Of a DNA stretch of 64,000 bases, positions 18,081 through 27,861 are shown one piece after another. A model generated the notes under the pieces. It was given only the letters and a program-made list of their open reading frames with translations, searched no databases and had not been told where the DNA came from. Where the stretch lies: NCBI GenBank assembly GCA_020403265.1, contig JADBXZ010000008.1, forward strand, positions 1-64,000, given 5' to 3'. How positions within the stretch are numbered: the stretch's first letter is position 1; every line of letters begins with the position of its first letter. The translations under genes and the position numbers were made by a program. The DNA comes from Bacteroidota bacterium (GTDB lineage Bacteria; Bacteroidota; Bacteroidia; B-17B0; Aurantibacillaceae).

Positions 18081-19388
18081 ATGAAAAAATACATATCGCG
18101 TAATTCAGTAAGAACCTTGGTAGCAGCAATTTTTACGGTTTTTGCTTTTACAAATTCCCTTAATGCACAAGATGCAGCCAATGGCGCTAAAATTTACAAA
18201 CAAAACTGTGCGGTTTGTCACGCTTCACATACCGACCAAAAATTAACGGGTCCGGGCTTGAAAGGTGTTTTTGACCGCGTGCCAAAGCCAGCTGATGCTT
18301 GGTTAACCAAATGGATTATTAATAATGAAAAGGTTATTAAAAGCGGTGATCCTTATGCCAACAAAATTTATAATGATTTTGGTAAGGCTGCCATGACCGT
18401 TTTTGAAGGTCAAATTGATGAAAAAGGAGTGGCAGATATTTTGGCATTTTTAAAAGGACCTGATCCTGCTGCCAGTGCTGCTAAAACGCCAGTTGGCGGT
18501 GGTGCAGATTCTACAGGTGATAACAAAGAAAAACCAAGCAGCATCGAACCAATTTATTTGATTTTAGGCGTAATTGTTATCCTAGCCATTTTAATTGGTG
18601 CTTTCCGTTCAGTTAGAATTTCTCTTCAAAACACAGCAAATCGTGCCGCAGGTGAAGCCGAGCAAGAAGAAGTTACTTTTGGTGAAGAAGCGCGTCGTTG
18701 GGCATCAAAAAATTCCAGATTAGTTGGTGTTATAGTAATTATTTTAGTGGGTGCAGGAGTTAAATCTTGTTGGAATGCTTGTTACAATATTGGCGTTTAT
18801 TACGATTGGAAAACTCAAAAAGGTTACAAGCCTGAACAACCAATAAAATTCTCTCACAAACTCCATGCTGGTGAAAACGAGATCGCTTGTCAGTATTGCC
18901 ACAGTTCAGTAGAAAAATCTCGTCATGCCGGCATTCCATCGGTTAATATTTGTATGAATTGCCATAAGTCAATTCAAAAGGGACCTCAATATGGTGAAAC
19001 TGAGATTGCAAAAATTTATGCTGCAAATGGGTTCAATCCAAAAACGGGGGTATACGAAAACAAAGAAACAAATCCAATCAAATGGATTAAAGTACACAAT
19101 TTACCTGATCACGTATACTTTAATCACTCGCAACACGTAGTAGTTGGAAAAGTTGAGTGTGCAACCTGTCATGGAAACTTAAAAGAAATGACTGTTGCTG
19201 AGCAAAAAACGCCATTAACAATGAAATGGTGTATTGAGTGTCACCGTAAAACAGAAGTTTCGATGGAGGGTAATGCTTATTACGATAGATTGCATAAGGC
19301 TTTAAAAGCAAAATACAAAGGACAGTATGATGTTAAATTTACTGTTGATAAGATTGGTGGTTTAGAATGTGCTAAATGTCACTATTAA
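18081..19388 (+). CDS. actA: ActA: multihaem cytochrome c of alternative complex III
   Basis: 435 aa with a signal sequence (about 1-30). A mono-haem cytochrome c domain with CAVCH (43-47) occupies roughly residues 33-128. A membrane segment lies near 155-172, and another hydrophobic stretch near 213-228. The C-terminal multihaem domain carries five more CxxCH motifs (CQYCH, CMNCH, CATCH, CIECH, CAKCH). The protein therefore binds six c-type haems in all. It passes electrons from quinol oxidation towards cytochrome oxidase on the periplasmic side. It is the first gene of actABCDEF-coxBA. Confidence 0.92.
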   Translation: MKKYISRNSVRTLVAAIFTVFAFTNSLNAQDAANGAKIYKQNCAVCHASHTDQKLTGPGLKGVFDRVPKPADAWLTKWIINNEKVIKSGDPYANKIYNDFGKAAMTVFEGQIDEKGVADILAFLKGPDPAASAAKTPVGGGADSTGDNKEKPSSIEPIYLILGVIVILAILIGAFRSVRISLQNTANRAAGEAEQEEVTFGEEARRWASKNSRLVGVIVIILVGAGVKSCWNACYNIGVYYDWKTQKGYKPEQPIKFSHKLHAGENEIACQYCHSSVEKSRHAGIPSVNICMNCHKSIQKGPQYGETEIAKIYAANGFNPKTGVYENKETNPIKWIKVHNLPDHVYFNHSQHVVVGKVECATCHGNLKEMTVAEQKTPLTMKWCIECHRKTEVSMEGNAYYDRLHKALKAKYKGQYDVKFTVDKIGGLECAKCHY

Positions 19389-19433
19389 TGCCGTTAAATT
19401 AGAAGTTAAGAATTAGAAATTAAAAATTAATTG

Positions 19434-22400
19434 ATGTCTATGTCAAAAAAATACTGGAAAGGACTATCGGAACTACACAATAGTCCGGAGTTTCAAGAGC
19501 AAGCAAAAAATGAGTTTGCTCAACCGCTTCCAATGGATGAATTTTTAAGCAGCGATGAGTCTGAAAAATCAGGTACTTCACGTCGTGATTTCTTAAAAGT
19601 AATGGGTTTTAGTACAGCAGCTGTTGCTTTAGCAGCTTGTGAAACACCTGTTAATCGTTCTATACCATACTTAGTTAAGCCAGAAGAAGTAACACCTGGT
19701 GTTGCAAACTTTTATGCCTCAACTTTTTATGATGGTCATGATTATTCATCAATTTTAGTAAAAACTCGTGAAGGACGTCCAATTAAAATTGAAGGGAATG
19801 ATTCTTCTAAAGTTACTCATGGTGGTACTACAGCACGTGTTCAGGCTTCGATACTCGGATTATATGATGGTGCTCGCTTAAGAGGCCCTGTATTGAAGGG
19901 ACAAGATGATGGTTGGAAAAACGTTGACGCTGCTGCTGCTAAAGCATTAGCAAGTGGCGAAATTCGTTTGTTAACCTCTACAATTATTTCTCCTTCAACT
20001 AAAGCTGTAATTGCTGAATTTAAAGCTAAATATCCTACAGCTAAGCATGTAACTTATGATGCTATTTCATACAATGCTTTAACAATAGCCAATAAAAATG
20101 TTTGGGGTAAATCCGTTGTTTCTTCTTATGATTTCAGTAAGGCTAAAACAATTGTAGGTGTTGCTTGCGACTTTTTAGGAAATTGGTTAAACCCTGCTGA
20201 ATTTGCAAAACAATTTGCAAAAGGCCGTAAAGTTACCAAAGAAAATAGCGAAATGAGCAAACATTATCATTTCGAATCTAATTTATCTTTAACTGGAGCC
20301 AACGCTGATGAGCGCTATATGGTTAAAGGAAGTGAATTAGGTGCTGTAGTTGTTGCTTTATTTAATGAAGTTGCCGGTGCAACCGGAAATGCAAAAGCCG
20401 GTTCTGACGGAAAAATTTCTAACCCTGAAGCAACTAAGGCAATTAAGAAAGCAGCTGATGAATTAGTTAAGCATAAAGGGCAATCAATTGTTGTTTCAGG
20501 TTTAAATGATGAAGGTGTTCAAACTTTAGTTAATGGCATTAATAAGATGCTGGATAATTATGGTAAAACTGTTGATGTAGAAAATCATTTTAATTTCAAA
20601 CAAGGTAACGACAAAGAATTTGCAGACTTAGTTGCTGAAATGGCAGCTGGTAAAGTAAGTGTATTACTAACTTACGCTTGTAATCCTGTATATACTGCTC
20701 CATCAACACTTAAATTTGCCGAAGCATACAAAAAAGTTGGTACAAAAATTTCGTTTGCAAGTGTATTAGATGAGACAGCTATTATGGCAGATATAGTTTG
20801 CCCGGATAGCCATTGGTTAGAATCATGGAATGATGCTAACCCTAAGCGAGGACATTATTCATTGCAACAACCAACAATCAATCCAATATTTGCTGCGCCT
20901 CGTCACGAAGGAACTCGTCAGTTTCAAGATTCACTTTTAAAATGGAGTGGCGTTAAAACTGATTACTTGAGCTATTTACAAGGTGTTTGGAATAACCGTA
21001 TTTTTCCTAACCAAGGAAATTATTCTGATTTTGGTACTTTTTGGGCAAACGCATTGCATGATGGTGTAGTAAAAACGTATGTGCATAAGGATGTGCCGGT
21101 GGTTTCAGAAATCATGGCTAAAGATTCTACAGGTAAGCCGATTTTAGCCGGCATCGCCAACATTATTAATGAGGTGGTTGGAGACACAGTTGTTAAGACT
21201 GAAACTACGCCTAAAGCTGTTGTAGCAGCACCGGTTGAAACTTTACCTACACCTGATTATAACAAGGCTGCCTCCATGGCAACTGCTATTAAAGGTGGTG
21301 CATTTGATTTAATCGTTTATGAAAAAATTGGATTAGGAAATGGTAACCAGTCTAACAACCCATGGTTGATGGAATTACCGGATCCTATTTCAAAAGTGAC
21401 TTGGGATAATTACTTTACAATGAGTCCTATTGATGTTAAGGCAATGGGCTTAAATGAAATGTTGCGTCAGGATATTGAAGGTTCAGTTATTGATGTAACT
21501 GTAAACGGAACTAAAATTACTGCACCAGTATTTCCTCAACCTGGACAAGCTCCAGGTACTATTGGATTAGCTCTTGGCTATGGACGATCAGCTGAAACTT
21601 TAAAAGTAGCCAATGGAGTTGGTGTAAATGCATTCCCTTTATTAGGAATGGTAAACGATACTATTCAATCTGTAATTGGTAATGTTACTATTGCGAAAGC
21701 AGATGGTACACACGAATTTGCTGCAACGCAAATTCAGCATACAATTATGGGTCGTGAGGAATATTTATTAAGAGAAGTTTCTTTACCTGAGTTCAAATCT
21801 TTAGATAAAGAAGCTTGGAACCCATCAGCCATGTTACCTGTACATGGTGGTGGTAAAAAACATGTTAGTGAAATCGATTTATATGGAGCGCACGAGAGAT
21901 TAGGTCACAAGTGGGGCTTAACAATTGATATGAGTACTTGTATTGGTTGTTCTGCATGTGTGGTTGCTTGTACCTCTGAAAATAACGTTCACGTTGTTGG
22001 TAAAGAAGAAGTGCGTAAAACTCGCGACATGTTCTGGTTAAGAATTGACCGTTATTATAGTTCTGACACTACAAAATACTCTGCTGATGCTCACGGCTTA
22101 ATGGAAACTAAGCAGATGTACATTGACATGGAAAATCCTTCAGCTAATCCTAAGGTAACTTTCCAACCTTTAATGTGTCAACATTGTAACCATGCGCCTT
22201 GTGAAAACGTTTGTCCGGTATTGGCAACTTCGCATAGCACAGAAGGTTTAAATATGATGACCTATAACCGTTGTATTGGAACTCGTTATTGCGCTAACAA
22301 CTGCCCTTTCAAAGTTCGTCGTTTTAACTGGTTCAATTACATTACTAACGATATGTTTGGCGATTTTAACCCTGCACAACAAGAATTAGGACGCATGGTT

Positions 22401-22784
22401 TTAAATCCGGATGTAGTAGTTCGTAGCCGTGGTGTAATGGAAAAATGCTCGATGTGTCAGCAACGTTTACAAGCAGGAAAATTGGAAGCTAAAAAGAATG
22501 GTGCACCATTAAAAGATGGTTCTATTAAAACAGCTTGTCAACAGGCTTGTCCAACAAATGCAATTATTTTTGGTGATTTAAATGATGATCAATCAGAAAT
22601 TGTAAAATGGAGAAATGATGACCGCAATTATTTGTTATTAGAAGAAGTAGGTGTTAAGCCAACAGTTTCATATATGGCAAAAGTTCGTAATCAGGAAGAA
22701 AAAATGATTCATGAGGAACATCACACTGCTCCTGCTAAAAAAGAACATGGTGAAGAAGGTCACAAAGAAGAAAAACATTCATAA
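19434..22784 (+). CDS. actB: ActB: molybdopterin-oxidoreductase-like iron-sulfur subunit
   Basis: About 1116 aa. A Tat-like SRRDFLKVMGF segment precedes a hydrophobic stretch with a Cys (AACETP). A long domain follows that resembles molybdopterin oxidoreductases. The C-terminal part (about 815-1080) is a four-cluster ferredoxin-like domain. Its Cys groups are CIGCSACVVAC, CQHCNHAPCENVC, CIGTRYCANNC, CSMC and CQQACP. In characterised ACIII the large domain carries no molybdenum cofactor, and the Fe-S clusters relay electrons. A His/Lys/Glu-rich tail ends the protein. ATG 19434 was chosen over the TTG just before it; ATG 19440 is equally possible. Confidence 0.92.
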   Translation: MSMSKKYWKGLSELHNSPEFQEQAKNEFAQPLPMDEFLSSDESEKSGTSRRDFLKVMGFSTAAVALAACETPVNRSIPYLVKPEEVTPGVANFYASTFYDGHDYSSILVKTREGRPIKIEGNDSSKVTHGGTTARVQASILGLYDGARLRGPVLKGQDDGWKNVDAAAAKALASGEIRLLTSTIISPSTKAVIAEFKAKYPTAKHVTYDAISYNALTIANKNVWGKSVVSSYDFSKAKTIVGVACDFLGNWLNPAEFAKQFAKGRKVTKENSEMSKHYHFESNLSLTGANADERYMVKGSELGAVVVALFNEVAGATGNAKAGSDGKISNPEATKAIKKAADELVKHKGQSIVVSGLNDEGVQTLVNGINKMLDNYGKTVDVENHFNFKQGNDKEFADLVAEMAAGKVSVLLTYACNPVYTAPSTLKFAEAYKKVGTKISFASVLDETAIMADIVCPDSHWLESWNDANPKRGHYSLQQPTINPIFAAPRHEGTRQFQDSLLKWSGVKTDYLSYLQGVWNNRIFPNQGNYSDFGTFWANALHDGVVKTYVHKDVPVVSEIMAKDSTGKPILAGIANIINEVVGDTVVKTETTPKAVVAAPVETLPTPDYNKAASMATAIKGGAFDLIVYEKIGLGNGNQSNNPWLMELPDPISKVTWDNYFTMSPIDVKAMGLNEMLRQDIEGSVIDVTVNGTKITAPVFPQPGQAPGTIGLALGYGRSAETLKVANGVGVNAFPLLGMVNDTIQSVIGNVTIAKADGTHEFAATQIQHTIMGREEYLLREVSLPEFKSLDKEAWNPSAMLPVHGGGKKHVSEIDLYGAHERLGHKWGLTIDMSTCIGCSACVVACTSENNVHVVGKEEVRKTRDMFWLRIDRYYSSDTTKYSADAHGLMETKQMYIDMENPSANPKVTFQPLMCQHCNHAPCENVCPVLATSHSTEGLNMMTYNRCIGTRYCANNCPFKVRRFNWFNYITNDMFGDFNPAQQELGRMVLNPDVVVRSRGVMEKCSMCQQRLQAGKLEAKKNGAPLKDGSIKTACQQACPTNAIIFGDLNDDQSEIVKWRNDDRNYLLLEEVGVKPTVSYMAKVRNQEEKMIHEEHHTAPAKKEHGEEGHKEEKHS

Positions 22785-22817
22785 TAAGATTAATACGAAT
22801 AAAATAATTTAGAAACT

Positions 22818-24206
22818 ATGCACGCAGAATCAGAAATAAGGTTACCGTTGATATTAGGCAATAAGAGTTATCGCCAAATTACCGACGATATTATTGCGCC
22901 AATTGAAGGTAAAGCAGCACGTGGTTGGTACACATTACTTACCTTGTGTGGATTAAGCTTCCTATGGGGAATAGGTTGTTTAGCTTATACTATTGGCGTT
23001 GGTATTGGAGCTTGGGGTAGTAATAACGGTGTTGATTGGGCTTGGGATATTACCAACTTCGTATGGTGGATTGGTATTGGACATGCCGGCACCTTAATTT
23101 CCGCAGTATTATTATTATTCCGTCAAAAATGGCGCATGGCAATTAACCGCTCTGCAGAAGCTATGACAATTTTTGCAGTTTGTTGCGCTGCAATTTTCGT
23201 ATTGCTTCACACTGGTCGTCCTTGGTTAGATTACATGTTATTCCCATTACCGAACCAGTTTGGTAGCTTATGGCCAAATTTTAACTCACCATTATTATGG
23301 GACGTATTTGCGGTATCTACATACGCTACAGTTTCAATTGTGTTTTGGTATATTGGATTAATTCCTGATTTTGGAATGATTCGTGATCGCGTAATTAAAC
23401 CATGGCAAAAGAAAATGTATGGCACACTTTCTTTTGGTTGGGGCGGAGGTGCACGTCACTGGAGTCGTTTCGAGGAAGTATCTTTAGTTTTAGCTGGTTT
23501 ATCAACACCACTTGTATTCTCTGTACACTCTATTGTATCTTTTGACTTTGCTACATCGGTTGTTCCGGGATGGCATACAACAATTTTCCCTCCATATTTC
23601 GTTTCTGGTGCGGTATTCTCTGGATTTGCAATGGTATTAACATTGATGTTAGTAGTTCGTAAAATTTACAAATTAGAGGCTTATTTGACTATTAAGCATA
23701 TCGAGTACATGAACATTGTAATTATTGTTACCGGTTCAATTGTAGGTGTTGCTTATTTAACAGAGTTATTCGTTGCTTGGTATAGTGGTGTAGAGTGGGA
23801 GCAATACGCATTCTTAAACCGTGCAACAGGCCCTTTAGCTTGGAGCTATTGGGCAATGATGACTTGTAACGTATTCTCGCCTCAGTTATTCTGGGTTAAA
23901 AAATGGAGAACAAGTATTACGTTTACATTTGTAATTTCAATTGTAATTAACATTGGTATGTGGTTCGAACGTTTTGTAATTATCGTTCCTACATTATGTA
24001 GAACTTATTTACCTTCTACCTGGAATACTTACACGCCATCATTTATTGATATTGGAATATTTGTAGGAACAATTGGAATGTTTGGTACATTGTTCTTATT
24101 ATTCTCTAGATATTTCCCTGTAATTGCTCAGGCAGAATTAAAAACAATCTTAAAATCGAGTGGTGAACAGCAAAAAAAGGATGCAGCGCATCATGCACAC
24201 CACTAG
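22818..24206 (+). CDS. actC: ActC: NrfD-like quinol-oxidising membrane subunit
   Basis: 462-aa polytopic membrane protein of the NrfD/PsrC superfamily with about ten transmembrane helices. It begins with the soluble stretch MHAESEIRLPLILG. Motifs typical of ActC include WGIGCLAYTIGVGIGAWG, FVWWIGIGHAGTLISA and the Arg/Trp-rich segments between helices. It forms one of the two quinol-interacting membrane subunits of alternative complex III. The C-terminus ends in a His-rich tail. It follows actB after 33 nt and precedes actD by 39 nt. Confidence 0.92.
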   Translation: MHAESEIRLPLILGNKSYRQITDDIIAPIEGKAARGWYTLLTLCGLSFLWGIGCLAYTIGVGIGAWGSNNGVDWAWDITNFVWWIGIGHAGTLISAVLLLFRQKWRMAINRSAEAMTIFAVCCAAIFVLLHTGRPWLDYMLFPLPNQFGSLWPNFNSPLLWDVFAVSTYATVSIVFWYIGLIPDFGMIRDRVIKPWQKKMYGTLSFGWGGGARHWSRFEEVSLVLAGLSTPLVFSVHSIVSFDFATSVVPGWHTTIFPPYFVSGAVFSGFAMVLTLMLVVRKIYKLEAYLTIKHIEYMNIVIIVTGSIVGVAYLTELFVAWYSGVEWEQYAFLNRATGPLAWSYWAMMTCNVFSPQLFWVKKWRTSITFTFVISIVINIGMWFERFVIIVPTLCRTYLPSTWNTYTPSFIDIGIFVGTIGMFGTLFLLFSRYFPVIAQAELKTILKSSGEQQKKDAAHHAHH

Positions 24207-24245
24207 ATACTAATAATAAATAATTGTAATTAGAAATTATATAAA

Positions 24246-24827
24246 ATGGGATCAGCAGTAGCAAAAACAAAACACATCATCCACGGTGTATTTAACGATG
24301 AGGTACCGTTATTGGAAGCTTGCAAGAAATTAAGGGCTTCAGGTATCCGTATTAAGGATGTATTCTCTCCAATGCCGATACATGGAATTGATGGCGTAAT
24401 TGGCGTACCTAGAACCAGAATTGCCATTTGTGCTTTTATTTACGGGATTACCGGAACATCTTTAGCAACATTGATGATGTGGTACATGATGATTAGTGAT
24501 TGGCCAAATGATATTGGTGGTAAACCAAATTGGGCTTATTATTTAAACGTTCCTGCTTTCATTCCAATTACTTTTGAAAGTACTGTATTTTGTGCTGCAC
24601 ATGGTATGGCACTTACCTACTTTTTACGTTGTTGGTTGGTACCGGGTGCTAAGGCTAAGAATCCTGATCCACGCACGACTGACGATAAATTTTTAATTTT
24701 ATTAGAATTAACAGATGAGCAAGCTAAAAAAGCTGAAGAGATTTTAAAATCAAACGGTGCTGAAGAAGTAAACCACAAAGGTTCTTACATTGTACCTGCT
24801 GCTTATACACTAGAAGAAGCTCATTAA
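24246..24827 (+). CDS. actD: ActD: DUF3341 membrane subunit of alternative complex III
   Basis: 193 aa. The soluble N-terminus has the typical ACIII pattern of a ferredoxin-like sensor fold (GVFNDEVPLLEACKKLR, then VFSPMPIHGID). Two transmembrane helices follow (about 60-82 and 95-120). A short cytoplasmic tail ends with TDEQAKKAEEILKSNGAEEV. DUF3341 is the Pfam name for this subunit. It is structural and has no cofactor motifs. Its position between actC and actE agrees with the conserved gene order. Confidence 0.92.
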   Translation: MGSAVAKTKHIIHGVFNDEVPLLEACKKLRASGIRIKDVFSPMPIHGIDGVIGVPRTRIAICAFIYGITGTSLATLMMWYMMISDWPNDIGGKPNWAYYLNVPAFIPITFESTVFCAAHGMALTYFLRCWLVPGAKAKNPDPRTTDDKFLILLELTDEQAKKAEEILKSNGAEEVNHKGSYIVPAAYTLEEAH

Positions 24828-24844
24828 TTGATATTAGTTATAAA

Positions 24845-25483
24845 ATGAAAAAACATTATAAAAGTATAAAATTCGCCTTGTTTACTGCCATGACAGGTAT
24901 GTTGATGGCCGGATTAACATCTTGTGCCAAAAAAGATGAAAACAGTCCAGGTGTGGAATTCATGCCAGACATGTATCGTTCCCCGTCTTTGGAGTATTAT
25001 TCTACTCACACAGTTGATGGTGATACTGCGCAAACGGCAAAAACACCGGTTAAAGGAACGGTTGCGCGTGGTTATGTGCCTTACGCATATGAAAATACCC
25101 CTCAAGGTTATGAAGCTGCGGGTTTAAATTTAAAGAACCCATTAACGCTTAAGTCTAGAGAAGAATATGAAAAAGAAGGCGAAGTAATTTACGGTAAATT
25201 CTGTATTCATTGCCATGGTGCAACTGGTGGCGGAGATGGAAAAGTTGGAGGTAAATTGCCTGGACCACCACCCGCATATAATGGAACTTTGAAAAATCTT
25301 CCTGAAGGAAAAATATTCCATTCAATTACTTATGGTAAGGGTTCAATGGGATCGCATGCCAGTCAATTAACTCAAGAGGAGCGTTGGAAACTGGTTTATT
25401 TTGTTCAAAAACTTCAAGGACCAAAGGAAGTAGCAGTTGATAGCACAGCTGCAAAAAAAGAAATAGCACCTGCAAAAAAATAA
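24845..25483 (+). CDS. actE: ActE: mono-haem cytochrome c lipoprotein of alternative complex III
   Basis: 212 aa with a lipobox LTSC (Cys27), so membrane-anchored on the periplasmic side. One haem site, CIHCH, sits at residues 120-124. The probable distal Met is in GKGSMGSHASQLT near residue 167, and YFVQKLQG closes the cytochrome c fold. It receives electrons from the ActB/ActA chain and probably delivers them to the oxidase. An Ala/Lys-rich C-terminal tail follows. It starts 18 nt after actD. Confidence 0.92.
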   Translation: MKKHYKSIKFALFTAMTGMLMAGLTSCAKKDENSPGVEFMPDMYRSPSLEYYSTHTVDGDTAQTAKTPVKGTVARGYVPYAYENTPQGYEAAGLNLKNPLTLKSREEYEKEGEVIYGKFCIHCHGATGGGDGKVGGKLPGPPPAYNGTLKNLPEGKIFHSITYGKGSMGSHASQLTQEERWKLVYFVQKLQGPKEVAVDSTAAKKEIAPAKK

Positions 25484-25509
25484 TAACGGATTAAGAAATT
25501 AAGAATACT

Positions 25510-26745
25510 ATGAACACTGAAAAACTAAACTTTACAGTTCCGTCAAAAACAAAAATGTTTTCCTTTATTTTGATGGGGATTGGGTTGTTATCTATCATCT
25601 TAATGTTTGTGATGGATAAGGGAAATGAAGAACTGCATTATCATGCGCATACAAGAGCGTGGAGTAATGTATTTGCCGGTTCTTTCTTTTTTATGGCATT
25701 ATCATTGGCTGCTGCTTTCTTTTTAGGATTGCAGTACGCAGCTGAGGCTGGCTGGGCAACTACTATTAAGCGTGTTATTGAAGCTGTAACAGCTTATTTA
25801 CCTTGGGGTATTGCTTTTATGTTATTAATCTTTATTCTTGGTCAATTACACATTCATCATATTTATCATTGGATGACTGAAGGAATTGCAGATCCTAACA
25901 GCCCAAATTATGATGAAGTGATTGCTGCTAAAATTGGGTACTTTGGAATTTTCTGGTGGGTACGTACAATTTTATATATGATTGGCTGGTGGTGGTTTAC
26001 CAACAAATTGGTTAAAAACTCGCGTGCTGCCGATGCTTTAGAAATCGACACTAACAATAGCTACCACTGGAAGAACGTGAAGTTGTCTGCTTGGTTCATG
26101 GTATTGTTTGCAGTAACATCGTCTACTTCATCATGGGATTGGGTAATGAGCATTGATACCCATTGGTTCTCAACCTTATTTGGTTGGTATATTTTCTCAG
26201 GTATGTGGATAAGTGCAATTGTAGCTATTACTGTTTTAATTATCTGGTTAAAGAAGTTAGGTTATTTAGAATTTGTAACAGAAAGCACAATCCATGACAT
26301 GGGTAAATGGATGTTTGCAATTTCATTTTTATGGACATATTTATACTTCTCTCAATTCATGTTAATCTGGTATTCAGATATTCCTGAAGAGGTTATTTAT
26401 TTCCAAACACGTTGGGAATCATACAAAGCCCTAATGTGGACAGTATTTTTTGTGAACTTTGCTTTCCCTATGGTTATGTTAATGAGTCGTGATTGCAAAC
26501 GTAATTTCTTCTTCTTAATGTTTATTGGTACAATCATTTTCATTGGACATTATTTAGATGTGATTATGATTGTAATGCCCGGAACTGTAGGTCATGCATG
26601 GACTGGGTTAAGTTGGATGGAGTTTGGTTGCTTTGCTTTCTTTTTAGGATTGTTCATTTTTGTGGTAACACGCGCTCTTTCCAAGGCTCCGTTGATGGTT
26701 AAAAATCACCCTTATTTGGACGAGAGTTTACACCATTCAACATAA
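25510..26745 (+). CDS. actF: ActF: second NrfD-like membrane subunit of alternative complex III
   Basis: 411-aa polytopic protein with about ten transmembrane helices, shorter than ActC but of the same superfamily. Recognisable segments are LHYHAHTRAWSNVFAGSFFFMALSLA (helix 2), FILGQLHIHHIYHWM and SSTSSWDWVMSIDTHWFSTLFGWY. The last is close to the corresponding region of characterised ActF proteins. It supports quinol oxidation and possibly proton movement. It follows actE after 26 nt and is followed by coxB after 53 nt, consistent with a respiratory supercomplex made from one transcript. Confidence 0.92.
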   Translation: MNTEKLNFTVPSKTKMFSFILMGIGLLSIILMFVMDKGNEELHYHAHTRAWSNVFAGSFFFMALSLAAAFFLGLQYAAEAGWATTIKRVIEAVTAYLPWGIAFMLLIFILGQLHIHHIYHWMTEGIADPNSPNYDEVIAAKIGYFGIFWWVRTILYMIGWWWFTNKLVKNSRAADALEIDTNNSYHWKNVKLSAWFMVLFAVTSSTSSWDWVMSIDTHWFSTLFGWYIFSGMWISAIVAITVLIIWLKKLGYLEFVTESTIHDMGKWMFAISFLWTYLYFSQFMLIWYSDIPEEVIYFQTRWESYKALMWTVFFVNFAFPMVMLMSRDCKRNFFFLMFIGTIIFIGHYLDVIMIVMPGTVGHAWTGLSWMEFGCFAFFLGLFIFVVTRALSKAPLMVKNHPYLDESLHHST

Positions 26746-26798
26746 TTGGAAGATTAAAATTGTAGAAAAAATAAAGTAAAAATTTAAAAATAAGTAAA

Positions 26799-27830
26799 AT
26801 GAATCTTTTAGTACTGTTAGCCATCGTTTTATTAATAATTGCGGGTCATCAATTATTAAAGGTGATAGAATTAAGCCGTGGATTGAAAAAATCAAAGGAG
26901 TGGACTGTGAATGATAATGATAATGACATGATGGGAAAAGCCATGATGTTGTTTATGTTTCTGTTTTTCGCCTTTTTCTTTTGGCAAGTTAACCGTTGGA
27001 TAGATCGTTCCTTGCCTCCTGCTGCATCAGTTCACGGGGAAAAGATAGACACATTATGGGATGCGAACATGTACTTAATCACTTTTACATTTTTACTTAC
27101 AAATTCATTTTTATTTTACTTTGCATACAAATACAGAGGTAAAAAAGGTAGACATGTTGAATACTTCCCTCATGATAATAGATTAGAAATGTTGTGGACA
27201 GTTGTTCCAGCAATTGTATTAGCCTTTGTAATTATTTTTGGATTAAAGTATTGGAATGAAATTACAGAAGAGGCTACGTCACAAGATAAGGTTACTGTTG
27301 AACTTTATGCGAAACAGTTTGACTGGACAGCAAGATATCCGGGAAAAGATAAAAAATTAGGTAATACTGACTACAGACAAATAGGTGGAAGTAACTCTGT
27401 TGGCATGGATACTTTAGATGCTGCAGGTAACGATGATATTATTGTGAAGAATGAATTTCATATACCGGTTGGTAAAGAAATTGAATTTTTTATGCGTAGT
27501 CGTGATGTTTTACATAGTGCTTACATGCCTCACTTTCGTGCCCAAATGAACTGTGTTCCGGGAATGATCACTTCTTTTAAATTTACGCCAACCAAAACAA
27601 CAGCTCAGATGCGTAAAGATCCTTATGTTATAAAAATGATGGCGGGTATCAATAAACAAAGGGCCAAAGAGAATAAAGAACCGGTTGAGTTTGATTACCT
27701 ATTGTTATGTAATAAAATTTGTGGTCAATCTCATTATAACATGCAAATGAATTTAATTGTAGACACACAGGCAGATTATGATGCTTGGATGGCAAAACAA
27801 AAAGCATTTAAAACTGTTGCAAGTAAATAA
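26799..27830 (+). CDS. coxB: Cytochrome c oxidase subunit II (CuA)
   Basis: 343 aa. There is a hydrophobic N-terminus and two further membrane segments (about 45-65 and 85-108, then 128-148). The periplasmic cupredoxin domain binds CuA. The ligand motif C304-x3-C308-x3-H312-x2-M315 is intact, and the upstream His lies in DVLHSAYMPHFRAQM. No fused cytochrome c domain is present. It accepts electrons from alternative complex III and feeds subunit I. Directly upstream of coxA in the act-cox operon. Confidence 0.93.
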   Translation: MNLLVLLAIVLLIIAGHQLLKVIELSRGLKKSKEWTVNDNDNDMMGKAMMLFMFLFFAFFFWQVNRWIDRSLPPAASVHGEKIDTLWDANMYLITFTFLLTNSFLFYFAYKYRGKKGRHVEYFPHDNRLEMLWTVVPAIVLAFVIIFGLKYWNEITEEATSQDKVTVELYAKQFDWTARYPGKDKKLGNTDYRQIGGSNSVGMDTLDAAGNDDIIVKNEFHIPVGKEIEFFMRSRDVLHSAYMPHFRAQMNCVPGMITSFKFTPTKTTAQMRKDPYVIKMMAGINKQRAKENKEPVEFDYLLLCNKICGQSHYNMQMNLIVDTQADYDAWMAKQKAFKTVASK

Positions 27831-27861
27831 AGTATAGTATTAATATTTAAATTTAAGATAA

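Noticed and set aside
19120-19311. Minus-strand frame within actA
   Set aside because: Antisense to a clear cytochrome gene.
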